Assembly: GCA_035235625.1 (NCBI GenBank)
Contig: CP141141.1
Span: forward strand, 46,275,719-46,339,718
From: Saururus chinensis
Taxonomy: Eukaryota > Streptophyta > Magnoliopsida > Piperales > Saururaceae
Length of the DNA stretch: 64,000 nt
Reading direction: 5' to 3'
Below the pieces are notes generated by a model. That model ran no database searches, was not told the origin of the DNA, and was given only the letters and a program-made list of their open reading frames with translations. Each line of letters opens with the position of its first letter. The stretch's first letter is position 1. This document shows positions 37,990-50,469 of this stretch, in pieces. The position numbers were made by a program, and so were the translations under genes.

Positions 37990-40900
37990 TCAAATGGGCA
38001 GTGTGGATGAGGAAGGTGGTTGGTGCCTGGGGAACTCCGAAAGCATCTGGACCACCTCCCTCATGGTGGGCCTCTCCACGCTCCTTTCCTGGACGCACAG
38101 CATGGCTACGAAGAACATGTGCATTGCCTCGTCCTTGGGGACCACGGTTAGCCTCGGGTCGACTATCTGGACGGCCCGTTCGCTGCGCCCGTTGGTCATC
38201 TGTCGAGCCCACTGCACGATGTCCACGCCGTCGCCGAACTCACCCACCGGCCTCCGGCCGGTGAAGAGCTCCAGCAGCACCACTCCGAAGCTGTAGACGT
38301 CGCTCTTCTCGTCCACTTTGAGAGTGTAAGCATACTCTGTTAATGAACAGCAGAGAGAATACATGATTAAGTAGAACTTAACTTAGGCAATGCAAAAATG
38401 GGTTTGTTTGATTGGAAGGAAGACTCTGACAAGGAAGGGGTCTCGTGGCTATCTCTCCCAATCACTCATGCAATGATGGATTTGATGATTGCGGAAATCT
38501 AGAAGGTCAGATGTTTGAGGCGGCCACATGAAGAAGGTGACGAGATTTCTCCTGCCAACTCTTCAGAAAAAGCAAAACTGTGGGGTTTAGCTTTCCCAAG
38601 AAAATCTAAGCAACTGTGAAAGCAAATTCTTGCGTCAGGTATCTTTCACAGTGGGGGCGAGTGCTGCATGCCTCTCCGGCCAATTCCAATTCAAATGTCA
38701 GAACTCGGAATCCCAAACTTCAGACGCCTCTCCGAATTCCAGTCAGCAACTCGATCCGCCATGAAAATTCGAGACACGAAAGCTACAGCAGGCCTATTTC
38801 GAAAATGGTGGGGGAAAAAACACACAAAACAGAAAGAGAAATATGACATGGGTGGGCTCCACTCAGAAGTTGGATGATCCCAATGAGAGGCAAGCAAGCA
38901 ATACCTGGGGCTATGTAGCCGTAGGACCCAGCAATGGCGGACATGGGCTCGGACGTTCCACCGTCTTGCAAGAACTTGGCCAGCCCAAAGTCTGCAACGT
39001 GGGCCTCGAAGCTTGAATTGAGCAAAATGTTGTTGCTCTTGACGTCCCGGTGCAGTATCAAGGGGCAACAGTCATGGTGCAAGTAACACAAGCCCTTGGC
39101 GGCCTCCATTGCAATCTTGTACCTCATGTCCCACCCAAGAAACCCGCCCTTCTTCCCATGCATTGCCTCCCCTAAGCTCCCATTCCTCATGTACTCGTAT
39201 ACCAGGAGATTCATCTGAGAATTCGAGCAAAATGCTAGCAACCTCACAATGTTCCTGTGCTTGATGCTGCCTAGTGTCTCTATCTCGGCCTTGAACCCGT
39301 GGTCATGACTGTGGGACCCGAACCCCAACAGCTTCTTCACGGCTATCTCCTCGCCGTTGGGTAGCTTGCCGACGTACACGATTCCGGCCCCGCCTCTCCC
39401 TATAACGTTCGAGTCTGTCATGCACTCGAGCACGTCGGCGACCGTGAACTCAACCTTTTGGAATGTGGTCATCCTCCATGAATCTGAACTGGACCGCTTG
39501 AATGACTTGGACTTGACTATTGCTATGGAGGCAAAAAGCAGGGAGCACATGAGTAGCCCAAGTGCAAAAACTAGCTTCAATTCCCCGGGAACTCTTTTGG
39601 GCTCGGCACTAATTGTGGTGAAATTACATGGGTTGTTTAGTACTTGCCCACAGAGCCTAGGATTGCCGGCAAAAGATGAGGCGTTGAAGTACACGAACTG
39701 ACCTGTCTCCGGCAACTTCCCGGAGAGGTCATTGAATGAGAAATCGGCCACAGTTAAGCTCTTCATGGATCCAATGGTCTTGGGAATGGGCTGATTGAGA
39801 TGGTTATGGGACAAATTCAAGTAGTTAAGAATGCGAATTTGAGAGATCACAGGTGGAATAGGTCCGGAGAGGTTGTTCTGGCTGAGGTCAAGATATGTGA
39901 GCTGAGTACAGTTGCCAATCTCAGCTGGGATCATCTGGGAGAACCCATTTCGGCTTAGATCGATCTTCAGGACCTGCCGGAGCTCGCCGATGGAAGGGGG
40001 GAGGGGGCCGGTAAATTGGTTGTCACTCAGTAGGAGCATTTGGAGGGAAGTAAAGTTTGAAACTGAAGAAGGTAGGGGACCTGATAGAAGGTTATTGGAG
40101 AGATTGAGCCCAGCCATCTTAGTTGGACTAAAGCTACTTCCATTGTTTTCTAACAGTGAGCCAGACAAGAAATTGTTCTGCAACTCCAGCAGTTGAAGAT
40201 CAGGCAAGTAGAGGAAAGTGCTGGGGATTGTACCATTTAAGTAGTTCTGCCCCATTCTGACCTTCGTGAGGGTAAGGCATGTCCCTAGGCTCTCTGGGAT
40301 TGGGCCAAATAAGAAGTTTTTGAAGAGAATTAGGATCCTAAGCTGACCAGAGGAGCAAAGGCCTGAAGGAATCGTACCAGTGAGCTTATTCGAAGACAGA
40401 TCAAGATTCTGAAGCCTCTGATTCACGCCAAGCCTCGGAGGGATCACGCCAGTGAAGTTGTTCATCCAAAGACCCAAAGTTTCCAAATTGGGCAGCTCCA
40501 CTATAAAATCCGGGACGGACCCATGCAGCTTGTTCATGAACAAGTTGAAGAGGCAGAGCTTCTTGAGCTTGACAAACTCAAGCGGAATCTCACCAGTCAA
40601 TGCATTAATCGAAAGATCGATGTAGGCCAAGCTGGTTAGATTGCCCAGCTCTTTCGGAATCGGACCTGTTAGCAGATTTCCATACAGGTAGAGGGTGTCC
40701 AGATTCGTTAATTGGCCCAACTGGGGCGGGATCTGTCCATCTAATTGACACTCAGAGAGGTCTAAATGCACCAAATTGAGCAATCTCCCAAGTTCAGTCG
40801 GAATGCCACCTTCAAAGACATTGTAGTGGCCCAGGTAAAGCTGTTTCAGGCTTGAGAGGTTGCCCAACTCACCTGGGATTCTCCCACTGAGGTCATTCCC

Positions 40901-41404
40901 TTCAAGTCCCAAGAACTCCAGCGTGATCATACTCCCATATTCGGACGGGATTGTTCCATAGAAGTAGTTCCCACCAAGTTCCAGGTACTTCAATTTCTTC
41001 AGACTAGTAATGCCCAGTGGGAGGGGAGCTGTTAGGTTGTTGTTGTATGCATCGAAGACCTCTAACTCGGAGAGAGAAGAGTAGTCCATGTCCAAGCTCC
41101 CGTTTAGCTGGTTGCTCGATATGTTGAGTTCCACGAGCCGATCAAGCTTTGAGATCAATGGGAAGATGGAACCTGATAGATTCAATTCGGATATGTCCAA
41201 GGAGACCACTCTGTCTTCCATGCATTTGATTCCGGCCCAGGAACAGACTGACGTAAGATTTGACGTGTCCCAGCTCGCCAACATTTGATCGGCAGACAGG
41301 AAGCCTTGCTTCAAAGAGGCTAAAACACGGCCATCACTGATCAGTGAAGCAGAATGGCAAGTGCCCAAAAGAGAGAGGAAGGTTAGAACAAGCTCCGGGA
41401 CCAT
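37990..41404 (-). CDS. BAM3: LRR receptor kinase of the CLAVATA1/BAM clade, BAM3-like
   Basis: Plasma-membrane receptor kinase (LRR subfamily XI). BAM3 in Arabidopsis senses CLE45 in protophloem. Coding exons 41404-38905 and 38336-37990 (minus) with a 568-bp GT-AG intron join to 948 aa. Signal peptide about 1-20; cap [16 protein letters not shown] (45-61); about 20 LRRs to residue 565; second cysteine pair ([10 protein letters not shown], 584-593); transmembrane segment 611-630. Kinase: glycine loop [11 protein letters not shown], Lys 690, HRD 785-787, DFG 805-807, and APE rebuilt across the intron, so it looks catalytically complete. BAM3-like features are [23 protein letters not shown] and [10 protein letters not shown] in the LRRs and [11 protein letters not shown] near the C-terminus. 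A TATA box lies 236 bp upstream of the ATG. Orthology is by remembered similarity and not by phylogeny. Confidence 0.93.
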
Positions 41405-41639
41405 TTTCTGTCAAGATCTCAGGCGCAAAATGGCTATCTCAGTTGGGGTGTGGTGGGATTTGGAGAGAAATGTGGCCTGAAATGTCGGAAGGAGTTGGCT
41501 TTGGGAGGTAAAGAGGGGAGGAAGAGAGGCGTCTGAGAGACTTGAGATGGAGGTAGGAGTGCTAAAGAAAATAACATCATTGAAGGAGAGACTTCACATT
41601 CAAGGAAGAACACAAACAGCCCCTTTTTCCCCTTTTGGC

Positions 41640-41646
41640 TTTTATA
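41640..41646 (-). promoter_or_regulatory. Putative TATA box of the BAM3-like gene
   Basis: TATAAAA on the minus strand, 236 bp upstream of the start codon, implying a leader of about 200 bp. Confidence 0.5.
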
Positions 41647-41649
41647 GGA

Positions 41650-44600
41650 AGGGAGATTTGTAGCTCTCTGTCCGGCACTCTTCCGGGAATGCTTGCGACT
41701 GCGAGGAGAAGGTCGATATATTGCTCCTTCTTTCTGCTATAAGAAACCGATGAATCTAATAAGTTTGCCCTGGGAAAAATCAGACCTGCGAAAAGGAAAA
41801 GATAAAGACAAAACCAAATCTTCAGCTGTTTAATCAAATGGACTATGTTGAATTAGTAGAAGTTCAATTAAGTTCGGATTAGGATGACTAACGAATAGAT
41901 TATGTTCTCTTACTTTTCTTGACAAGAATGCCCCTAAATATAATTAGATAAATGGCTTTTACGAGTTAACTTTTCTTCCGACCATAGCGACAAGTTTGAT
42001 ATTTGCCTTTAATTCGGTCAGGGGTAATTTTGGTTCGGTTCAAAAAAATTTGGAAAAAATTCGGGTAAGGTGGCTGCCGCAAGAGAGCACGAAGTTTTAA
42101 GGGGTAGGAGGAAACTTGCCAAGAGCTTCAATCGGTATTATGGTTAATTAACAATCCCCTATGTCCAAAACCTACATTAACTTGCTCAAAACATAACAAA
42201 CAAAAAAAGTTAGACAAACCCGATAAATTTCGGAATAAAAAAAATTGCAAGCTGGCATTTAAGAAGAATTTCGACAAAATTCAAAGAACTTTGTCACTAT
42301 GCTTCCGGAATTGAAAAATAATGCATCCCACATAAGTAAAATAAAACAAGCCCAAAACCAAACTTCTAAAGTTACACAGCTGAAATTTATTAAGAATGAG
42401 AACACAAAGAAGTTACTTGTAGTCACTTTAGCCCTTAGGCCTTGTTAGTCAGTATAATGAAAAGGCATGCATGATAGATGGTGTTCTTTACACTAGCAGT
42501 TTTTCCTTGACGAGGATGTCACTGGAATTACAGTAGTTTAGTTTCAGCAGTGCGTAGCTAGCCGTTTCTTTCGAGACCAAGATGTTCTTTCACCAGACAG
42601 TGGTACTTGAAACAGTTGACGGGTCAAATCCGAAATCTGAGAGCACTAAATGACACTCTCCAAGAGCTCACATCATCATTAATTCCGAAGTGTGTCAATC
42701 ACCCTTTTTTATTTATTTGGCTAGTGTCAATCGCCCAGATGAAATGTTCTCGTATACATCCATATATGTACATGCGATAACGATCAGGGACAGAGAATAT
42801 AAAATGTGTATATTTTGGGTCCCCTCCACGCCAAAGTGGTTTTACTACGGTCTATGCGAGAGCAAGCATGTGTGAAGAATATTAAGATGCCCACCAAATG
42901 CATATGCATCCATGTAATCCGAAGTCATGCCGGATATATCAGTGAGAAGCTATGATGATTATCTCTTCGGGATTATGTCAATGACCATGCATCATCCATT
43001 CATGACCCTAGTCTTGCATTAGATATATATGTTCTTAAGAGAAGGGAATCATTTTACGTATTTTGCTTCGGATGTCACTTTATTCCTTCTCCTTCCTTGC
43101 CTTGGAGGGATGGGACCCAAGTGTCTTTGTGTGCTTTAAGGGAATGGTCTTAAAGAGAGGGCCGAAAAGTAAAGCAAGGGTGATATCAGAGATGTGCTTC
43201 GATATTCCCCTTTCCACTTAAAGACTCGATCTCCCCAAAGATTAAATATAAATGGACATGATCTCCATTTTCACATGAATAAAAAGAGCTCTTCCATTAG
43301 ACCTGGGTGAGCTTGCTAATGCAATGGCCTATGGGACGTCTGGCAAAGTGGCTTTTGCTTGTGTGGCTGGAGGGCCATGCCCCTGGCTGGAGGGAAACAT
43401 GCATCTTCTAACTTTTAAATAGATCGAGGCATTTAAAAGGGGTGGAGGCGTATACCTATGCATGGGAGCCACTGCGACGGGTCACAGTTCTAAATTAAGG
43501 GCAAGAGGGGCCCAGGTTGATGTGTCACCATCTACTCTGATTATTAGGGCATGGTAACCCCTTTTGAAGAGTCGCCATCTTTGCTCTCCAGTATTGGAAA
43601 TAAGGTCTGGAAGAGATTTGCTTTTGTGGTTATGAATCAAAGGGCTCTGAAGTGCACACCCCATTTTCGCTTTGAGCCAGTAAAATCACGGAGAGTTGAC
43701 TTCGGATCGTTCGTAATCTGGCAGTGGTTCCCACCACTGATGAAAGTCTGGCTTAGATTTTTCACCAAGTTGTCCTGCTTATGTAAGATCCATGCATTTG
43801 GGTTAGTCATTTCTGTCCCTGGACTTTATGAGCTGATAATGCAAAAAAGCATATGCTAGAAGAGCTTGGAGGACTACAGACTACGGTACTAGTTCAATCC
43901 ATGCAGCCAAACTTCATATGAAATGCAGCAGCAGATCATGTGTCAGGCAAAGGGTTTCTCTCTGAATTCAAGTGGAACTAAAATTGCCACCTCACTAAAG
44001 GTGGATAGGCGTACTATGACAAGATTTGCCAGGAGCAAATGAAAATTTCTCACATGTTGGGCACCGGTGGGGAAGATAAATAGATAATGACCAGCAAGTA
44101 CTGATCAAAACATGTACTCGTTCAGATTTCAGCCACCTTTGAGCAAAATCATCACTGTGATAATTCCGTGATCATCTGCTATTTGGGATATTACGGGTTT
44201 TTTGTTCTGCCCAAAACATGTTGGCAAAAGGCCAGGCCTGCATGCAGCAGAGGCATCTGTCTTTTATGTGAGCACTTGCGCGCCAGCTTCACCGAGAAAA
44301 CAATACATATGAAAACATAAGGTGCGAGAACGAGGATTGGTAAAGAAAAAGACAAAAAGGGAAAGAGAGAAACCAAAGTGGTCGGAGAGAAGGCAAAATC
44401 CTAGCTTTCCATGCTTTAAGACCCATTTGAGATAGCAAAAGAGCTTTATTTGTTTCTCTCTCCTTCCCATCCCCCACACACCACTCTTTAATTACTTTAA
44501 CAGCCAGTTAAAGATTCCAAAGAGCTCTCTTTGGTTTTCTATCTTTCCCTACTGTCTCGTTTTCTCTTTTGTCAGCTCACATCTTAGAGCCAAAGAATTT

Positions 44601-46187
44601 TCTAAGGGAAGTTGCATACCATCTCTCCCTTTCCTTTTGAAAGCATCTAAAACTCAGCACCAACGGATGCTAAAGATAAAGTGCCGATAAATTATGCATA
44701 CGGGATGACTGCACACATCCCCAGTAAAATGTCATTGAGTTTCCATGTACATTCCATTAAGTTTTCTCCCACTTCACCCCTTCCGTTTGATTTTCAATAC
44801 GTGGTCTCCCAAAACTTTTGTAACAGGAAGCATCTTAAAAGTCGAACTTCAGCAGGCATCGTGATACGTCGCTCTAATCCCTCCGAAGAAAACCCTGTAG
44901 GTTGGAAGAACACATTAACAAAGCTTTTCTTAGTTCAGTTCCTATTTGCACTATGTTGTTGCAAGTCTGGGTGAGATCTCCCTTTATAATACATAACCTA
45001 TTACGTTCAATGACAAGGGTGCACTCTCATTTGAGTGGTGAAGTTATATAATTTGTTGAAAGTTTGGAACCAATTACCACCCTCTATATGGAAGATGTAT
45101 CCAATGGAACCGGTTGTGCATATGTCCGTTCAAGTTTTGACACGTATACTTAAGTCAAAACCTATATTTACTCAGTCAAAACCTGAACTTACTCACGTTT
45201 AAATACATGAAAAACCTGAATTTACTCACGTTTAAATACATGGAAACCATCTATATGTTAAACAGTGAATGGATGTATCTACCACATAGCTTATAGAATA
45301 GTTCTACTCGATAATGTTTCCTCTATATGGGGCAGCTATTTTACGAGTTATATTTAATCTAGCATATCTATACTATATGCCATTTAGTGTATGTTAAGAA
45401 CCTCTGCGGACTAGAAAACGATAAACGGACACGAATTAGTAGTGGGTGTTAATGTTTTTAAAATTTATTACAGCGATCGATCGCCGAGAGAGGCAATTCA
45501 ATGATCTGAAAAAAAAATTTGATAGTCATTTTATCGATTGGTTAGTCCAAAAACCGATTGATCAGAATATGAAAATTACATTTCAGTCCTATTGTTGATC
45601 AATTGATCAGGGTTTAATTTAAAACATCTTACTACAGGTTCACAGTCATTTAACGATTGATTGGTATAACAGTTTTTCAAATTAATTATTTCAGTTTTCT
45701 TTCCGGTTTGAAATGGAGGGATGCATCTTTTTGAAAGGGGATTCGTCCCAAAGTAATATAGAGAGAGTTTTCACTCAGAAAACAAAGAGCTTTTATTTTC
45801 TTCTAAAGTTTTTCATAGAAGTATCTTATTTTCTCTTTATGCAAAAGAGATGACAAGATTTTGCCTATTTTTCTAAAAGGAGAAAGTAGATTTGTCTTCA
45901 AAAGTATAATTTGTAAACAAATATGGAAGACTTCATTGTATCTTGAGAACAAATTTATAAAGTTCTTTATTACACATCAAAATCAAGGATTTGGTGGGCG
46001 TAAATACTGTTTTTAGGAAAGTGATTGACGTCTTAAAGCACAACCCGTTGTAGTGTATCTCATACAACAAATTATAAGTTTTAAAGTAGTTATTTTAACA
46101 AGGTATTCATCATCTATTTCAGCCACTATATAAGGTTCATTCAATTGAAAGATTAAAGCTTTCTATTATCAATCAAGTCATAAGGTT
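41650..46187. other. Promoter region and intergenic space upstream of the BAM3-like gene
   Basis: No gene supported. The part near 41650 is the receptor's upstream region. 45095-45315 resembles the MITE at 31817 in reverse and carries a 33-bp tandem duplication. 45392-46187 has features of a copia-like LTR (TGTTAAG start, repeated GATTGATC/GATCGATCG motifs) into which the CACTA element seems to have inserted. Confidence 0.45.
45181..45246. repeat. 33-bp tandem duplication
   Basis: Two adjacent units of ACCTGAA-TTACTCACGTTTAAATACATG, period 33 bp. Confidence 0.85.
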
Positions 46188-46849
46188 TACTACAACAAAT
46201 TGTAGCATTAGCGACGCATATAAGCGTCGCTAATAATACCATAAGCGTCGCCAATGAGTATTAGCGACATATAAAAACCGTCGTTAAATACGTCGATAAA
46301 AGTACAGTCGTTATTGCTTATTAGTGACGCTTATAGTAAACATCGTTGATAGTTATTATTAGCGACGCATATTAAGCGTCGCTAATACGTTACTATTAGC
46401 GACACTTATGACTAAACGTCGCTAATAGTTAGTTATTAGTGACGCTTAATATACGTCGCTAATTATAAAAAAATATTTAAAAAATAATAAATAAAATAAT
46501 GAAAATAAATTTCTTAAAAATAAAAATTTATTTTTCTATTAGCGACGCTTACAAAAACGTCGCTAATAATAAAAATTTTTAAAAAAATAATAAATAAAAT
46601 AAAATAAAAAATTTTCAAAAAAAATAAAAAAATTTATGTTCCTATTAGCGACGCTTTTGTAAGCGTCGCTATTATGAAATAAAAATAAAAAAGCCATTAG
46701 CGACGCTTATAAAAGTGTCGCTAATGTAAAATAAAAATAAAAAAAATAACAATCATTAGCGACGCTTTTATAAAAGCATCACTAAAAACTTAATAAATTA
46801 ATAAAAAAAACCCGCAGGCGGCATGTCGCCAACGGGGGATTGGAATCCG

Positions 46850-47560
46850 TCTATCAATTGGATGAGAGGAGGTGGGAGAACAGGGAGGAGGGGAGAGGGG
46901 GGTCCGAAGCCGCGGAAAGGGAGAGGGGGTCCGGAGCCGCGGAGGGGAGAGGGGGTCCGGAGCCGCGGAGGGGAGAGAGGGGGTCCGGAGCAGGGGAGGG
47001 GGAGAGGGGGTGTCCGGTGTCGGGGAGTAGGGAGGGGAAGGAGAGAAGTGGGGGGGGGGCTCCCCTGCATGATTTCCCCTGCGAAAATCGAGGGAGAGAA
47101 GAGGGGGAGCGGGGGTTGTAGGTTGGAGAGGGGGGAGCGGGGCGGAGGCGGTGGAGGGAAGGCGGCGGGCCGGCGGAGGTCGTCACAAATGGGAAAGGGG
47201 GACCGAGAGGGAGGAGGGGGAACCGGAGGGAGTGGGGTCCAGGGTAAGGCGGGGCAAGGGGAGGAGGAGGCGGAAGAGGTGGGGTGAGGGGGAGGAGGCG
47301 GCGGGGCAGCGGAGGCAGGGGTGCGTCCCATAGGGGAAAGGGGGACCGGGAGGGAGGAGGGGTGATCAGAGGAGGTGGGGTCCGGGGCAAGGCCGGGCGA
47401 GGGGAGGGAGGAGGAGGCGGCGGAGGCAGAAGAGGTGGGGCGGCGTAGAGGGGAAAGGGGGGCCGGGAGTGAGGAGGGGGAAACAGGGGGGGTTCGGGGC
47501 AAGGCCGGGCCAGGGGAGGAGGAGACGGCGGAGGAGGCGGCAAGGAGCAGAGGGGTCTGG
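46850..47560. repeat. G-rich low-complexity core of the CACTA element
   Basis: Strongly purine-skewed tract with repeated GGGGTCCGGAGCCGCGGAGG-type units and many GGG/GGGG runs. Proline-rich frames of about 265 aa on the minus strand arise from this composition and are not genes. Confidence 0.75.
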
Positions 47561-47561
47561 G

Positions 47562-47680
47562 GGGAATTCTCCCGCGCGGCGAAATTTCTCCGCACGAGAG
47601 AATTTCACCCACGCGCGAAATTTCGCCGCATGGGGAAATTTCACCCGCGTGCAAAATTTTGCCACGCGGGCGTTTTGCCC
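47562..47680. repeat. Degenerate short tandem repeat with GAAATTTC/CGCG motifs
   Basis: Five or so units alternating CGCG and (G)AAATTTC (for example GCGGCGAAATTTCTCCGC), spaced about 20 bp, at the right edge of the CACTA core. It is locally palindromic. Confidence 0.6.
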
Positions 47681-47993
47681 GAAATAGGTTTTTTTTTTAA
47701 AAAAAAATTACATTAGCGACGCTTAATGTCGCTAATATCAACTAATACCAACGTATACACTGTAAGTATTAGCGACGCATAAATTCAAGCGTCGCTAAAA
47801 TATTACGTATTAGCGACGTTTGGAGTATTGCGTCGCTAATAGACTATTATTAGCGATGCTTAATTTTATGTGTCGCTAATATGTGTATTGTTTGCGACGT
47901 TTTGTTATATGTCGTTATTAGTATATATTAGCGACGCATAGTATTGCGACGTTTATATAAACGTCGCTAATACCAAGTTTTGTTGTAGTGGTT

Positions 47994-49368
47994 AAAGGAA
48001 TTTCCCACCAACTGTGGGCTTGTATCAAGTTTAAATGAAAACTAGCTACCAAATGCAAGCTTGCAACTTGGATTAGTAGTGATGTGAAATCGAGTTAGTA
48101 AGCAAAATTCAACTTTTATTAAACAAGTTCCTCTATAATCAAAGATAAAGTTATATAATACTCCCTCCATCCTAAATTAATAACTCCATATATTTATAAT
48201 TTTAGTTTAGGAGTATGCCTAGAAATAAAATCCTAAATTATTTGCTAATATATTCTTCCAAAGCACAAGAGGAGCACGAGTAAAAAAATATAGTGAATCC
48301 CCAAAATATTGAAAAACTACAAAAGCAAGAGCAAAAAAAAGTCATTTTTATGTTTTCTCACAAAAGCTAAAAAATAACTCATTGCTACTTACAAACTCGT
48401 GTTTTATGTATGGCATTTATGGACAATAAAAACTTAATATAAAGTTGAGTCCAACAAAGAATTATTTTTGTTATTTTCTATTTCAAGTCACTTCCTTCGT
48501 CTCTCAATACACCTTTTTACAATTCACATTACCAAAAAAAAAACTTGTATGAGATTAGATTCAAGTGCATTAGCATGAGCTTAGAGATACAAAGGAGGCA
48601 AAAACTTTTCTACCCCCTGAATGATGTGCAACATAGAATCAAAATCCAATGGCTTGTAATCCTTGGGCTGACTCAATCACGCGTGAACCCGAGCTTATAT
48701 AAACATAACTTGAAAAAATTTCTTCAGGCATAGTTCAACAGTGTGTTTTATGAAATTATTGCCTGAATAGGCATATTGTGGTCACGTGGGATTGAATTTG
48801 GAATATCGTCCCAAGAATGAACTGACCAACAGCATGAGATGAACTTTGTGAATAATATTGTTCGTTAAATCTAGTGATTGCACGAAAGTCATGACACTAA
48901 CGGCTGAAAAGAGAGAGATGTCTCTGGCCTGTAGCAATCAGCATCATTGTGATAGCCGATGGAATGACAAAGGGTCAGTGGGTAGTCTAGTCTTGAGCAA
49001 GTTGCAAGTCAAAATCCACTCAACATTGTCGGCTCAACCGTGCAGTCTTCCACTCTTAGTCGAGGCTTCGATGGTTGTTATTGAAGCTGCTCTAGGGGCA
49101 CGGCTCTCTGCGCGCATAGTGCGAATATATATGTCGAACATGCACAAGCCTTACTAATTTACTACTTAAAATATTTTAAAAGTCATGCTCCGTATAATGA
49201 TCATGTATTGACCATTGTGGGTAACTTTACTGAATCTCCAGTCAATAGCCACTCCGGTTATAAGAGAAATGTTAGTAGCATCATATACTAGGGACATGTT
49301 TAGCCTGATCGGGCTCCATAATCGTGTCTAATTTATATAGGGCTCCCACGATTAGATAAGTAGATTGT
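47994..49368. other. Intergenic repeat-derived region
   Basis: 48160-48185 carries TACTCCCTCCATCC, a Stowaway MITE-type end, without a clear partner. No gene supported. Confidence 0.4.
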
Positions 49369-50046
49369 GGCTATTCATGCCCCACACTTTTCTCAATGTC
49401 CCGTATCTTCTTTACCCTAATTTTTTTTTATTAAATTTTTTTATATATCTCTTATATTTAAAAATAATAATAAAATTTACCCTACTTTTACCCACTTTCT
49501 CTCTCTTATTCAATAGAAATTTGGGCACTGACTCTGGTGCCAGCAGTGGCCAAATGGGCCAGTTGCCTTTGGCGTGCTTGCCAAATTAGCCGCGCATGCC
49601 AGATCTAGCATGCGCCCTGGACTAGCCGTGTAGGCGAGTCACGCTTTGCCTGCACACCAGCCAGATTTGGCCAACGTATGCGGCTAGATATGGCTGGTGC
49701 GCAAGCAGGCCAGATTTGGCCGACGTTGTGCGTTAGCTAGATCTGGCATGAGCGACCCTTCTCACCCTCAGTGGGATTTGACCCGCGCACTGGATTGGCC
49801 GCACGGGCCAATTTTGATCTTGCTACAACCTGCACGCTGGATCTGGTTGTGTGTGCGGGTCAAATCTTGTCGTCAGAATAGTTGTCGGAGTTGTAATTGT
49901 CAGAGTTATAATCACCAGAGAAGAAAGAGATGGGGTTTAATGTAGCGGAGAAGTATGAGCAAAATAAAGGAGGAAATATGGGGGAATGAAGTAAACAAAA
50001 AAAAATAATTTTTACTTTCTTTGGGGATACAGGGGTCTAAATAGCC
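49369..50046. mobile_element. TIR element, family member 2 (678 bp, non-autonomous)
   Basis: Left end GTGGCTATTCATGCCCC, right end in reverse complement GTGGCTATTTAGACCCC; both match the ends of the 32405-33850 element. The interior has a degenerate GC-rich repeat (GCCAGATCTAGCATGCG, GCCAGATTTGGCC). No coding sequence. Target duplication not readable. Confidence 0.55.
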
Positions 50047-50469
50047 ACGTTCTATCATATGGCAAATATAGAGAACACGATACTCACTATCCCTATATAA
50101 GGATGGTCACAAGGTTCTAGTCATATAATTGATTTAGAAAATATATTTCATATATTAATATCACTCAACAATTTCTTTTATTTTTTTATAAAAAAATGTT
50201 ATCGAAGTCCTTAGTCCTAGTTGTAAGTCTCTCATTCGTGAGTTTATAAGCTTAGTCTAACATAAAGATCTTGGTTTAGCTCCACACGCACTCTCTCTCA
50301 CCGAGAAATCAAAGCAAAAGAAGACCCTCCAATTCGCATTATTGTGAGTACATACTACGTAGTACTCCATTGTATGCCTAAACTAACAAAAGCAAAAGGG
50401 GTTTTGTGTGCTAATTACAAGAAAATTTATTAATATGACACTAACTCTAAATTTTATATTAAGACAAAA

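Larger units (their letters stand above)
46188..47990. mobile_element. Non-autonomous CACTA (En/Spm) element, 1803 bp
   Basis: Right end in reverse complement is CACTACAACAAAAC, the CACTA terminus. The left end is TACTACAACAAAT, with the first C changed to T. GTT flanks both sides (46185-46187 and 47991-47993), the 3-bp target duplication of this superfamily. More than 20 copies of TTAGCGACGC or its complement fill both subterminal regions (46206-46790 and 47712-47970), often as facing pairs that form short hairpins. The core (46800-47690) is GC-rich and almost purely purine on the plus strand. There is no transposase, so movement would need a partner element. Confidence 0.92.

Noticed and set aside
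44460..44640. Possible microRNA precursor (inverted CCAAAGAG/CTCTTTGG segments)
   Set aside because: The pairing is short and no known plant microRNA sequence is present.
46798..47654. Two overlapping open frames of about 265 aa, proline-rich, minus strand
   Set aside because: They follow from the G-rich, purine-skewed core of the CACTA element. They are low complexity, have no domain, and overlapping frames on both strands are equally open.
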